A stretch of 16,433 nucleotides of DNA from assembly GCA_002425685.1 (NCBI GenBank), contig DIMS01000039.1:1-16433 (forward strand), read 5' to 3'. Source of the stretch: Synergistaceae bacterium UBA5560 (GTDB taxonomy: Bacteria > Synergistota > Synergistia > Synergistales > Aminiphilaceae). Position numbers and translations under genes: made by a program. Positions 6,764 to 14,362 of this stretch are shown here, piece after piece. Positions within the stretch are counted from its first letter, which is position 1. Every line of letters begins with the position of its first letter. Under the pieces are notes generated by a model. The model saw nothing but the letters and a program-made list of their open reading frames with translations, was not told the DNA's origin and made no database searches.

Positions 6764-8065
6764 TCATGGTACCGTCGGAAGATAGGCCAAGGGATCGACG
6801 GATTTTCCGCCTTTCAGAACATGAAAAAACAGGACCCGCTCCTGCGTTTTCTCACCTCGCGCCGCAGTTCCGATGCGCTGCCCCTTCGTCACGGACTCAC
6901 CCGGCCTGCAATGGAGTACTTCCAGATTGCCGTAAAACGTCGTCAAACCTGCTGCGTGAGCCAGAAACACCGTATTGCCGAACCCTTTCATCCATCCCGC
7001 CTGAAGCACCTTGCCTTCGGCAGCGGCGCGAACGTCGTTCCCTTCGGAGAACGCGATGACAATGCCAGAACCGGAGGATTCCGCTCCTGCTTCTTGGGGC
7101 CTCGCCTCGAACGTGCGTACCACACGTCCTTTTGCAGGCCAAGACAGAGGTTTCGCCGCAGGAGGGCTTGTCGGGCCTGTCATTCCGGAAGAAATCTCCA
7201 CGCGAACCGCGCCGAGCGTCCCCTTGCCGACTTCGGCCTCTTTCTTTTCCGGGGCCTCGGGAAGCGGAATTTCCGTCGCCGCCGGCGGCGTTTCCAGGGA
7301 CAATGTCATCGCATTCTGAAAATCCACCGGAATCGCCAGATCTTCCCCGGGGGGGATTCTCAGGGTCATGCCCACGGCCAACGGGGCTTCGGCAACCAAA
7401 GCGTTCAGTGACACGATCTTTTCCACCGAAACGCCATAGCGTCTCGAAAGGGCATAGAGCGTTTCTCCTCGTACAACGACATGCTCCCGCCACAGTCGCG
7501 AGCCATGAGATTGTACACCCTGATCGAGGGGAATGCCCACTGTCTCAGTTTCTTCCTGAGAAAGAAACGACTCCGACGTGTCATCCCCGGACGTGGGACG
7601 TGGTTCTTCATCTGCGGATTCTACTCGCACCGGTTCCTCCACGTCCACACCCATACCGGCGCCAACCGCACTTCCCGCCACTTCACCTGGGAACGCCGTC
7701 GAAGCCTGTCCCCCGTCCATTGCAGGCGCGACTGTGCTCCCCTCGTTCCCGGGGAGCTTCTCGGAAAAAAGTTTTCTCCGCTGCACTTCCACAAGGGTTG
7801 CCACAAGCAGGGAGCGATTCCGGGGAACAAGCAGAAGCATTCCTTCATCGAGAGCGGACACGGTCTCGTCCAGTTCGTTCGCCGCCAGGAGTTCCGCCGC
7901 TTCCAGACCGTACTGTCCGGCAATGCTCTCCGGAGTCTCTCCGGCGCGAACCCGGTGCTCCATCCAGGGTAATTCTCCGGCCCAGAGGAGTGTCGCCGCG
8001 AAAAGCACACTCACTACAGTACCCACGCATCCGCTTAGCCGACGTGTCACGACGGACTTTTGCAC
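6764..8065 (-). CDS. Secreted or membrane-anchored protein with two LysM domains and a degenerate M23 (LytM) domain
   Basis: This 433-residue protein has an N-terminal hydrophobic export segment (about residues 12-30). LysM domain 1 spans about 36-82 (HRVRAGETPESIAGQYGL) and LysM domain 2 about 193-238 (HVVVRGETLYALSRRYGVS). Low-complexity linkers separate them from an M23/LytM fold at about 308-428. LysM domains bind peptidoglycan. The M23 fold is recognisable (AAAEGKVLQAGWMKGFGNTV, GESVTKGQRIGTA, GGKSVDPLAYLP). However, the zinc ligands and catalytic histidines appear lost: the HxGxD region is GSGIV, the YxH motif is YGN380, and the HxH position reads LFFHV with Phe413. This resembles the LytM activators NlpD and EnvC, which stimulate amidases rather than cut peptidoglycan. 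The start is GTG 8063-8065 with AAAGGAG upstream. Confidence 0.9.
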   Translation of the reverse strand: MQKSVVTRRLSGCVGTVVSVLFAATLLWAGELPWMEHRVRAGETPESIAGQYGLEAAELLAANELDETVSALDEGMLLLVPRNRSLLVATLVEVQRRKLFSEKLPGNEGSTVAPAMDGGQASTAFPGEVAGSAVGAGMGVDVEEPVRVESADEEPRPTSGDDTSESFLSQEETETVGIPLDQGVQSHGSRLWREHVVVRGETLYALSRRYGVSVEKIVSLNALVAEAPLAVGMTLRIPPGEDLAIPVDFQNAMTLSLETPPAATEIPLPEAPEKKEAEVGKGTLGAVRVEISSGMTGPTSPPAAKPLSWPAKGRVVRTFEARPQEAGAESSGSGIVIAFSEGNDVRAAAEGKVLQAGWMKGFGNTVFLAHAAGLTTFYGNLEVLHCRPGESVTKGQRIGTAARGEKTQERVLFFHVLKGGKSVDPLAYLPTVP

Positions 8066-8088
8066 GGTCGTACTCCTTTCAAAAGCAT
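8047..8088 (-). CDS. Possible 13-residue leader peptide overlapping the LysM gene start
   Basis: The minus strand reads AGGAGG, a 7-base spacer, then ATG (8086-8088), followed by a short ORF encoding MLLKGVRPCKSPS and a TGA stop ending at 8047. It is out of frame with the LysM gene, whose GTG start (8063-8065) lies inside it. The leader has a better ribosome binding site and start codon than the LysM gene. Ribosomes ending at 8047 could therefore affect initiation at the GTG 16 bases upstream of that stop. The peptide has no recognisable features, and a chance ORF this short cannot be excluded. Confidence 0.35.
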   Translation of the reverse strand: MLLKGVRPCKSPS

Positions 8089-8130
8089 GGATTGCCCTCC
8101 TGTTTCTTCAAGATCGTCCTCCCCAGGAAG

Positions 8131-8158
8131 CCTATACGGCGCGGAGCAGAACGGGCAA
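8131..8158 (-). promoter_or_regulatory. Weak candidate sigma70-type promoter for the LysM gene
   Basis: On the minus strand TTGCCC (8153-8158) and TATAGG (8131-8136) are 16 bp apart, each matching four of six consensus positions. The site falls between the terminator of the fatty acid operon and the LysM gene, where a new transcription unit must begin if termination is efficient. Matches of this quality occur by chance, so position is the main support. Confidence 0.3.
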
Positions 8159-8192
8159 GGTCCGTGTTCCGGGAAAAAACACGAGGACGACG

Positions 8193-8244
8193 AAAAAGGG
8201 CAAAGGAAAGGACCGGATATGCCGTGTCCTTTCCTTTGCCCTTT
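8193..8244 (-). terminator. Rho-independent terminator of the fatty acid/rnc operon
   Basis: GGGCAAAGGAAAGGAC (8198-8213) pairs perfectly with GTCCTTTCCTTTGCCC (8226-8241). Three more A-T pairs extend the stem at its base, and the loop is 12 nucleotides. Read on the minus strand, the stem is followed by TTTTT, the classical intrinsic terminator layout. It lies 26 bp behind the rnc stop codon. In plus-strand orientation the trailing U-run is only three bases, so it acts mainly on minus-strand transcripts. Confidence 0.9.
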
Positions 8245-8270
8245 CAAGAGCAAGGTATTTTTCTCTCGTT

Positions 8271-9014
8271 TCATTTCACGCTCGAATACGGCCCCTGGGG
8301 TGAACGCCGGAGAAGCATCCGCAGCGTGTTCCGCGCAGCGTTCCATTCCGCGTCCCTTCTTGATGCGCCCTGTCCCTTTCCGAAGGACATCCCTCCGGCA
8401 CGCACTTCCACCTCGAAAAGGGGGGAGTGCTCCGGCCCGGACATGCCGAGGAGATGGTAGCGATGATCCGTGACACGACGTTCCGCGAAAAGGATCTGGA
8501 GTTTCGATTTGGGATCGATGGTTTCCTCGACTTCCAGTGTCCGCAGAACGACGAGAAACCGCCGGATCACCTGTTGTGCCGCCGCGTATGCCCCGTCGAG
8601 GAAGACGGCGCCGAAGACCGCCTCCGAAGCATCCGCACAGATGGAGGGATTCTCCCGCCCACCCTGGCGCTGCAACCCTCTCCCGAGCCGAAGGAGGTGA
8701 GGGATCCGCATCTTCATTCCCCATTGGGCAAGGGTCCTCTCACAGACGATCCGAGCGCGCTCCTTCGTGAGTTCTCCTTCGTTCCACCGGGGGAACTCGT
8801 CGTACAGAATCTCGGAAACGGTCAATTCAAGCACCGCATCCCCAAGATATTCGAGCCGCTCGTTCCAGAAAGCCACCCCTGCCTCATGGGCGAAAGAGGC
8901 ATGCGTGAGCGCCTCCACAAGAAGCTCTGTCTTCCGGAAACGGTGGCCAAGCTGGTCCTGAAAGGCATCGAGTCCCCTCAACCACCAGTCGTCACGGGTT
9001 CCGTCGGCGTCCAT
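8271..9014 (-). CDS. rnc: Ribonuclease III
   Basis: The 247-residue protein has the RNase III signature NERLEYLGDAVL at residues 51-62, providing Glu52, Glu55 and Asp59. The second catalytic pair is Asp128 and Glu131 in CADASEAVFGAVFLDG. A double-stranded-RNA-binding domain occupies about 167-237 (DPKSKLQILFAERR, then GKGQGASRRDAEWNAARNTL). RNase III cleaves double-stranded RNA in rRNA maturation and mRNA processing. The start at ATG 9012-9014 lies 6 bp after fabF and has no clear Shine-Dalgarno, so it is probably translated by coupling. rnc at the end of an acpP-fabF cluster is a common arrangement in Firmicutes-like genomes. All key residues are present. Confidence 0.97.
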   Translation of the reverse strand: MDADGTRDDWWLRGLDAFQDQLGHRFRKTELLVEALTHASFAHEAGVAFWNERLEYLGDAVLELTVSEILYDEFPRWNEGELTKERARIVCERTLAQWGMKMRIPHLLRLGRGLQRQGGRENPSICADASEAVFGAVFLDGAYAAAQQVIRRFLVVLRTLEVEETIDPKSKLQILFAERRVTDHRYHLLGMSGPEHSPLFEVEVRAGGMSFGKGQGASRRDAEWNAARNTLRMLLRRSPQGPYSSVK

Positions 9015-9020
9015 TCGCTT

Positions 9021-10259
9021 TTAGTCCATGTAGCGGGAGAAGGCAAGCACGCAGTTGTGACCGCCGAAGCCGAAACTATTGGAGAGAAAGCGCTTCACGT
9101 CCTTGCGCACGGCATTTCTGCCGACGACGTGGACAGGGCACTCCGGGTCCTGTTCCTCCAGGTTAACCGTGGGATGCACGATTCCCTCGACGAGGGACTG
9201 GATGCCCGCAATGGCCTCGAGAGCCCCCGCAGCGCCCAGGCCGTGCCCGACCATGGACTTCGTGGAGTTGACGAGAACGTTTTCGTTTCTCTCTCCGAAA
9301 ACTCGGGAGATGGCCAACGCCTCGGTCCTGTCGTTCAAAGGCGTGGACGTACCGTGGGCATTGATGAGATCCACCTGTTCCGGCAACCATCCGGCGCTTT
9401 CGAGAGCGAGCTGCATGGCCCTTATGGCCCCCTCTCCGTCCGGGCTCGGCGCCGTGATGTGATAGGCGTCGCAGGATGCCCCCACGCCGACGATCTCCGC
9501 CAGGATGGTAGCATTCCGCGCCTTGGCGTGTTCGAGTTCTTCCAGCACGAGAACTCCCGCACCTTCCCCGAGGACAAACCCGTCCCGCTGCACGTCGAAG
9601 GGTCTCGACGCGTGTTCGGGGTCGTCGTTCTTCGTGGAGAGGGCCTTTATGGCGGCGAAGCCCGCGACGCAGATGGGTGTAATCCCCGCCTCAGCGCCGC
9701 CGGCGAGAATGACGTCCGCCTCTCCTCGGCGCATGGCATGATAGGCCTCAGCAATGGTGTTGTTCGCCGTGGCGCACGCCGTGACGACACAAATATTTGG
9801 GCCCTTGGCACCGTAGCGGATGGCCACATATGCTGCGGGCATGTTGCTGATCATCATGGGAATGAAAAAGGGGCTCACCCTGGAAGGACCTTTTTCAGTG
9901 AGATCCTTGTATCCCTCGTTGGTAGTGGTGATTCCACCCTCGGCACTCCCCACATAGACGCCGAATTTATAAGGATCCAGACTCTTCACGTCGAGGCGCG
10001 CATCGTTGATGGCCATTTCCGCCGCTCCGACGGCGAACTGAATGACCCGGTCCGTTCTCCGGATCTCCTTGCGCTCCATATAGAGCTCGGGATTGTATTC
10101 CTTGACCTCCGCCGCGATACGCACGGGAAAATTCTCCCTATTGAACAGCGTGATGGGACCAACGCCGCTCCTCCCCTCGCAGAGAGCCCGCCAGTAGTTT
10201 TCTCGCCCGTGTCCGATAGGACTCACTACACCCAAACCGGTGACAACGACTCTCCTCAA
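9021..10259 (-). CDS. fabF: Beta-ketoacyl-ACP synthase II
   Basis: This 412-residue condensing enzyme opens MRRVVVTGLGVVSPIGHG, as FabF proteins do. The Cys-His-His triad is visible: Cys162 in VVTACATANN, His302 in LINAHGTSTPLND and His339 in STKSMVGHGLGAAG. A C-terminal SNSFGFGGHN glycine-rich loop follows. FabF elongates acyl-ACP with malonyl-ACP in the cytoplasmic type II system. The start is TTG at 10257-10259, which gives exactly the usual N-terminus. It is preceded by AAGGAG at about 9 bases, and no in-frame ATG fits. A 114-bp gap with a strong hairpin separates it from acpP, while rnc follows after 6 bp. The length is typical. Confidence 0.97.
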   Translation of the reverse strand: MRRVVVTGLGVVSPIGHGRENYWRALCEGRSGVGPITLFNRENFPVRIAAEVKEYNPELYMERKEIRRTDRVIQFAVGAAEMAINDARLDVKSLDPYKFGVYVGSAEGGITTTNEGYKDLTEKGPSRVSPFFIPMMISNMPAAYVAIRYGAKGPNICVVTACATANNTIAEAYHAMRRGEADVILAGGAEAGITPICVAGFAAIKALSTKNDDPEHASRPFDVQRDGFVLGEGAGVLVLEELEHAKARNATILAEIVGVGASCDAYHITAPSPDGEGAIRAMQLALESAGWLPEQVDLINAHGTSTPLNDRTEALAISRVFGERNENVLVNSTKSMVGHGLGAAGALEAIAGIQSLVEGIVHPTVNLEEQDPECPVHVVGRNAVRKDVKRFLSNSFGFGGHNCVLAFSRYMD

Positions 10260-10320
10260 TCCGAGTCACTCCTTCGCATTCCTGTTTTCAGAATGCCCTA
10301 TGTTCGTACATCCGCCAAAG

Positions 10321-10363
10321 TCCCCCCGCGAGAGCAGCACATCATGCCGCTCTCGCGGGGGGA
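10321..10363 (-). promoter_or_regulatory. Perfect 15-bp hairpin between acpP and fabF without U-tract
   Basis: TCCCCCCGCGAGAGC (10321-10335) is exactly complementary to GCTCTCGCGGGGGGA (10349-10363), with a 13-nucleotide loop. In the transcript it begins about 10 bases after the acpP stop codon and is followed by CTTTGG rather than a U-run. It is therefore a poor intrinsic terminator on its own. It could stabilise the upstream acpP message, cause partial termination, or be an RNase III substrate. The structure is certain from sequence; the role is inferred. Confidence 0.75.
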
Positions 10364-10373
10364 TTACTTCTCT

Positions 10374-10625
10374 CTATTCCTCGACTCCGAGCTTGTTCTT
10401 GATGTACTCCATCGCCTCACCGACATTGGTGAGCTTTTCTGCGTCCTCATCGGGGATTTCGATATCGAACTCTTCCTCGATACCCATGATCAGTTCGACG
10501 ATATCGAGGGAATCCGCACCAAGATCCTCCACAAAAGAGGCCTCGGGAGTAATCTGCCCTTCCTCGCAATCCAGGCGATCTACAACGATTTCCTTGAGAC
10601 GGGTTCTGACTTCCTCCATGTTCAT
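10374..10625 (-). CDS. acpP: Acyl carrier protein
   Basis: This 83-residue acidic protein carries FVEDLGADSLDIVELIMGIE, in which Ser39 of the Asp-Ser-Leu motif accepts the 4'-phosphopantetheine arm. The rest (EFDIEIPDEDAEKL, VGEAMEYIKNKLG) is the normal four-helix ACP. It shuttles acyl chains between the Fab enzymes and PlsX. I chose ATG 10623-10625 because GGAGGTGA lies 5 bases upstream. The longer frame from 10649 would place that ribosome binding site inside the gene, and the ATG two codons downstream is an alternative. The gene sits 25 bp after fabG. The strong ribosome binding site and downstream hairpin fit a highly expressed gene. Confidence 0.97.
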   Translation of the reverse strand: MNMEEVRTRLKEIVVDRLDCEEGQITPEASFVEDLGADSLDIVELIMGIEEEFDIEIPDEDAEKLTNVGEAMEYIKNKLGVEE

Positions 10626-10650
10626 CTCGTTCACCTCCTTTTCTACCATC

Positions 10651-11424
10651 TCAGCACATGGTCATCCCGCCGTCAACGGCGATGACCTGTCCGGTGACGT
10701 ATGCGGCATCCTCGGAGGCGAGAAACGCCACCACTCTCGCCACATCCTCCGGCGTTCCCGCCCTTCCGAGGGGAATACGCTGCAGCATTTCCCGCTTGAG
10801 ATCCTCCCCCAGGGACGTGGTCATATCCGTCTCGATGAATCCGGGCGCCACGGCGTTCACCGTGATATTTCTCCCCCCGTATTCCCGGGCGACGCTTTTC
10901 GTGAAACCCAGAATCGCCGCCTTGGAGGCGGCATAATTCGCCTGTCCAACGTTGCCGACGAGCCCGATGATGGAACTGATGGAGATGATCCTCCCCCAGC
11001 GGTTTCTGCTCATGTCCCGAAGGGCTTCGCGGGTGCACAGGAAGACAGAGCGAAGGTTCGTCTCGAGAACCGCGTCCCAGTCCTCGTCCTTCATGCGCAG
11101 CAGAAGCGTGTCCCTGGTAATACCCGCGTTGTTCACAAGAACATCCACAGGTCCGAGATCGGCCTTGATCTCCGCGAAGAGTTTTTTCGCCTGCGCCGCG
11201 TCGGTGACGTTCGCCTGGTAGGCGGCAATGCGCACTCCCATCCCGCCGGCGTTTCGGACAAGCTCTTCCGCAGGCCCTGCGGAGGCATTGTAGTTGACCG
11301 CCACGGAAAATCCACGACGGGCCATCTCCAGGGAAATCGCCTTGCCTATCCCACGGGCACCTCCCGTGACGAGAACAACCTTCGGAGACACTTCGGAAGA
11401 AGACGATTCCGGCCGTTTTTCCAC
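10651..11424 (-). CDS. fabG: 3-oxoacyl-ACP reductase
   Basis: The 257-residue short-chain dehydrogenase has the nucleotide-binding motif TGGARGIGKA (residues 20-29) and NNAG at 98-101. Asn123, Ser151, Tyr164 and Lys168 (GQANYAASKAA) form the catalytic set, with PGFIETDM following near 194. FabG reduces 3-ketoacyl-ACP with NADPH. The start is GTG 11422-11424, one base after the fabD stop, with GGGAGGG about 8 bases upstream. This gives a polar 14-residue N-terminal extension (EKRPESSSSEVSPK) ahead of the first beta strand. Some FabG proteins lack such an extension, but no better start lies downstream. The neighbours fabD and acpP confirm the fatty acid role over other SDR functions. Confidence 0.96.
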   Translation of the reverse strand: MEKRPESSSSEVSPKVVLVTGGARGIGKAISLEMARRGFSVAVNYNASAGPAEELVRNAGGMGVRIAAYQANVTDAAQAKKLFAEIKADLGPVDVLVNNAGITRDTLLLRMKDEDWDAVLETNLRSVFLCTREALRDMSRNRWGRIISISSIIGLVGNVGQANYAASKAAILGFTKSVAREYGGRNITVNAVAPGFIETDMTTSLGEDLKREMLQRIPLGRAGTPEDVARVVAFLASEDAAYVTGQVIAVDGGMTMC

Positions 11425-11425
11425 G

Positions 11426-12376
11426 TCATCGCCCTCCCTTCAAAAGTTCGGCGAGGGCACGGCACTCGCCGGAATCCCGCACATTCAGAGTGACCGCGTT
11501 TTCAAGGGTCCGCTTGACGAGGCCCGAAAGCACATTTCCCGGACCGAATTCAATGAAAGTTTCCACACCGAGGCGTTCCATCGTGTGAATCGATGCGACC
11601 CATCTCACGGGGTTGAAGGTTTGCCGATACAGAGCATCCCTTACGGCGTGCAGCTCCTCCACAGGTTCGGCGTTCACATTCGCCACGATGGAACAGGAAG
11701 GGCGATGCCAGGAAACTTCCTTGAACGCGCTCTGAAGCATGCGCGCCATGGGTTTCATCAAAGAGCAGTGGAACGGAGCGCTCACTTTGAGGGGAATCGC
11801 TTTTTTCGCTCCCCGCTCTTTTGCCCGTTTTACCGCCTCGTCCACCGCTTCCCGGTGTCCGGAGATCACCGTCTGGTTCGGTGCGTTGTAGTTCGCAGCC
11901 TCACAGACCCGCCCCTCATCGAAGACCTCGCGACAGGCGGCTTCCGTTTCCTCCGCGGAAAGGCCCATAATGGCCGCCATGGCGCCCACACCGAGAGGCA
12001 CCGCTTCTTGCATGAGCTTTCCCCGAAGATGCACGAGCCGCACCGCATCCTCAAGGGCAAGCGTTCCCGCGGCGACGTGCGCGGTATACTCGCCGAGACT
12101 GTGTCCCGCAGAGCAGATCGGAGCCGGCGTGACACCCAATTCCTCGACGAGAACGGAATGCAGGGCGATCCCCACGGTCATGATTGCGGGCTGCGTGAAC
12201 TCCGTCTTCTGCAGTTCGCTTTCCGGCCCGTTGAGGATCATGTCGCTCAGAGGAAAACCCAGAGCACCATCGGCAACCTCAAACACCCGGCGTGCCGCGG
12301 CAAATTCCTCCAAGAGCGTTTTCCCCATGCCGACCTCCTGTGCGCCTTGCCCGGGGAAAAGAAACGCGTATTTCAT
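11426..12376 (-). CDS. fabD: Malonyl-CoA:ACP transacylase
   Basis: This 316-residue acyltransferase begins MKYAFLFPGQGAQEVGMG. It has the nucleophile motif AGHSLGEYTA with Ser93, Arg118 in HLRGKLMQ, and the catalytic His203 in VSAPFHCSLMKPM. It moves malonyl from CoA to ACP, feeding FabH and FabF. ATG 12374-12376 follows GGGAGG at good spacing and gives the usual N-terminus. The gene starts 37 bp after fabK and runs almost directly into fabG. The length is normal and all active-site residues are present. Confidence 0.97.
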   Translation of the reverse strand: MKYAFLFPGQGAQEVGMGKTLLEEFAAARRVFEVADGALGFPLSDMILNGPESELQKTEFTQPAIMTVGIALHSVLVEELGVTPAPICSAGHSLGEYTAHVAAGTLALEDAVRLVHLRGKLMQEAVPLGVGAMAAIMGLSAEETEAACREVFDEGRVCEAANYNAPNQTVISGHREAVDEAVKRAKERGAKKAIPLKVSAPFHCSLMKPMARMLQSAFKEVSWHRPSCSIVANVNAEPVEELHAVRDALYRQTFNPVRWVASIHTMERLGVETFIEFGPGNVLSGLVKRTLENAVTLNVRDSGECRALAELLKGGR

Positions 12377-12413
12377 GATCGACCTCCCGTCTCTCCTTCA
12401 GAACCTCGAAACA

Positions 12414-13352
12414 TCAACGAGCCAGACGTCCCAAAATCTCACGAGCCTGTTCGAACATCTCTTCAATGATCTGCCCGGCGGGCTTTACGTCCTTCACCAG
12501 GCCCGCAACCTGCCCGGCCATGACGGATCCCCATTCCACGTCACCCTCCACGACGGCCTTGCGCAGACGCCCCGCCCCGAGGCGCTCAAACTCCTCCAGG
12601 CCGGCGGAGGTTCTCTCCAATTCCTCGAACGCCTGAGAAAGTTTGTTTTTCAGGCAGCGGACGGGATGTCCCGTGGGACGCCCTGTCACCGTCGTGCTCC
12701 GGTCTCCCGCCTTGAGGAGCATCTCCTTGTAGTTTTCGTGGGCCGTGCACTCGGCGGCACAGACAAAACGAGTCCCCACCTGTACACCCTCCGCGCCGAG
12801 GGCCAATGCGGCAGCGATTCCGCGGCCGTCCGCGATACCTCCCGCGGCAATCACGGGCACGGAGACGGCGTCCACCACCTGCGGTACCAGGGACATGGTG
12901 GAGGTTTCGCCGATGTGTCCTCCCGATTCCGAGCCTTCCGCGACCACCGCGTCCGCCCCCTGTTTGACCACTCTCTTCGCGTGCGCCACCGAGGCGATCA
13001 CGGGAATGACCACGGTTCCCGACGGCTTCAGGCGGTCGATGATTTTCCCGGGAGCGCCTGCTCCGGTGGTGACCACGGGCACCTTGTGTCGTTCCGCGAG
13101 AAGCAATGCGTCCTCGGCCGTCGGAGAGAGGAGCATGATGTTCAGTCCGAAGGGTTTGTCCGTGAGCGTACGAATCTTGACGAGTTCCCGATCCAGAATC
13201 TCCGGCGGCACGTTCGCCGCGGCAATGATGCCGAGACCGCCTCCGTTGCTCACCGCAGCCGCAAGCTGGGCATCCGCGACCCAGGCCATGCCTCCCTGGA
13301 GGATGGGATAGTCAATACGAAGCAGTTCGTTCAGTCTCGTGGAGAATCGCAT
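12414..13352 (-). CDS. fabK: FMN-dependent enoyl-ACP reductase II
   Basis: The 312-residue TIM-barrel protein belongs to the nitronate monooxygenase/FabK superfamily. It shows LRIDYPILQGGMAWVADAQL at the N-terminus, a glycine-rich turn SNGGGLGIIAAAN, the catalytic-histidine motif AEGSESGGHIGE, and the phosphate-binding VIAAGGIADGRG. Inside a fab operon this is FabK, the flavin enzyme that reduces enoyl-ACP. It is unrelated to the SDR enzyme FabI and generally insensitive to triclosan. A GTG at 13353-13355 directly precedes the chosen ATG 13350-13352. GAGGTG suits the ATG slightly better, a difference of one residue. A nitronate monooxygenase is the alternative by sequence alone, but the context argues strongly against it. 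Confidence 0.94.
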   Translation of the reverse strand: MRFSTRLNELLRIDYPILQGGMAWVADAQLAAAVSNGGGLGIIAAANVPPEILDRELVKIRTLTDKPFGLNIMLLSPTAEDALLLAERHKVPVVTTGAGAPGKIIDRLKPSGTVVIPVIASVAHAKRVVKQGADAVVAEGSESGGHIGETSTMSLVPQVVDAVSVPVIAAGGIADGRGIAAALALGAEGVQVGTRFVCAAECTAHENYKEMLLKAGDRSTTVTGRPTGHPVRCLKNKLSQAFEELERTSAGLEEFERLGAGRLRKAVVEGDVEWGSVMAGQVAGLVKDVKPAGQIIEEMFEQAREILGRLAR

Positions 13353-13363
13353 CACCCTTCACC

Positions 13364-14362
13364 TCACACTTCCAGGAGAATCGCACCGTAGGTCATGCCC
13401 GCTCCAAAGCTGTTGATGACCATCTTTTGCCCTTTCCGGATCCGGCCGTCGTCGAGCGCTTCACAAAGGGCCAGAAAGACCGACGCGGCCGAAGTGTTCC
13501 CGTACCGGTCCAGATTCACCACGGCACGCTCCGGGGAGACGCCGAAGCGCCTGAGAATGCCCTCCATGATACGCCAGTTCGCCTGGTGAAAGATCCACCA
13601 GTCCACATGCCCCGGCTCGACTCCCGAACTCTCGCAGAAGGACTGAAGGAAAGGAGGCAATTCCCTGTTGACGAACTTGAAGACCTCGTTGCCTTTCATG
13701 TGCACGAAATGAGCTCCCTCTTCGAGGGTCTCTTTCGAGGCGGGCCTTTCCGAGCCGCTGGCAGGAAGACTGATGAGGTCGTGTTTCGTCCCATCCGCCC
13801 GAAGCGCTGCGGCAACGAATCGACCGTCTCCTTCCCGACGGGGGCCGAGCACGCACGCTCCGGCTCCATCTCCGAAAAGGACACAGGTGTTTCTGTCCTG
13901 CCAGTTGATGAGACGGGAAAGCGCTTCAGCCCCTACGACCAACACATGCCGCCAAACGCCTGCGGCGATTCCCGAAACAGCGACGGTCAAGGCATACACA
14001 CATCCGGTACAGCCCGACTGCACATCGAAAGCGCCCGCTTTTTTTGCGCCAAGCTTCCCCTGAACCTTCGCGGCGGTACAGGGAAAAATCGTGTCGGGGG
14101 AATTCGTGGCCACGATGACCATGTCCAGCTCTTCCGGAGCGAGTCCCGCCCGTTCGAGAGCGATTCGGCCTGCCTCGACAGCCAGATCGCTCGTCTGTTC
14201 CTCCGGAGCGATGATATGCCGCTCGCGGATTCCCGTGCGTTCCAGAATCCATTCGTTCGACGTGTCCACCATCTGTTCCAGTTCCTGATTCGTCAGAATG
14301 CGCTCGGGAACGTGCATGCCGGTTCCCCAAAGGCTCACTGCTTTCCCGGAGAACAAACTCAT
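13364..14362 (-). CDS. fabH: Beta-ketoacyl-ACP synthase III
   Basis: The 332-residue enzyme has the FabH catalytic triad: Cys118 in FDVQSGCTGCVYAL, His259 in WWIFHQANWRIM and Asn289 in DRYGNTSAAS. DTSNEWILERTGIRERH near residue 33 is a family hallmark. It starts fatty acid synthesis by condensing acyl-CoA with malonyl-ACP. The frame extends upstream to 14551, but that extension overlaps plsX and has no similarity to FabH. ATG 14360-14362 overlaps the plsX stop in an ATGA junction and gives the normal N-terminus. fabK follows after 11 bp. Confidence 0.97.
   Translation of the reverse strand: MSLFSGKAVSLWGTGMHVPERILTNQELEQMVDTSNEWILERTGIRERHIIAPEEQTSDLAVEAGRIALERAGLAPEELDMVIVATNSPDTIFPCTAAKVQGKLGAKKAGAFDVQSGCTGCVYALTVAVSGIAAGVWRHVLVVGAEALSRLINWQDRNTCVLFGDGAGACVLGPRREGDGRFVAAALRADGTKHDLISLPASGSERPASKETLEEGAHFVHMKGNEVFKFVNRELPPFLQSFCESSGVEPGHVDWWIFHQANWRIMEGILRRFGVSPERAVVNLDRYGNTSAASVFLALCEALDDGRIRKGQKMVINSFGAGMTYGAILLEV

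Noticed and set aside
10321..10363. Intrinsic terminator between acpP and fabF
   Set aside because: The hairpin is strong, but it is followed by CTTTGG rather than a U-run, and fabF-rnc has no clear promoter of its own. I kept it as a hairpin of unknown role, not as a terminator.
8427..10685. 752-residue plus-strand open frame opposite rnc, fabF and acpP
   Set aside because: It is the antisense shadow of three well-identified genes. The translation shows no family motif, and there is no ribosome binding site or operon context on the plus strand.
11970..13391. 473-residue plus-strand open frame opposite fabD and fabK
   Set aside because: It is antisense to conserved enzymes with intact active sites, and its translation is unlike any known protein.
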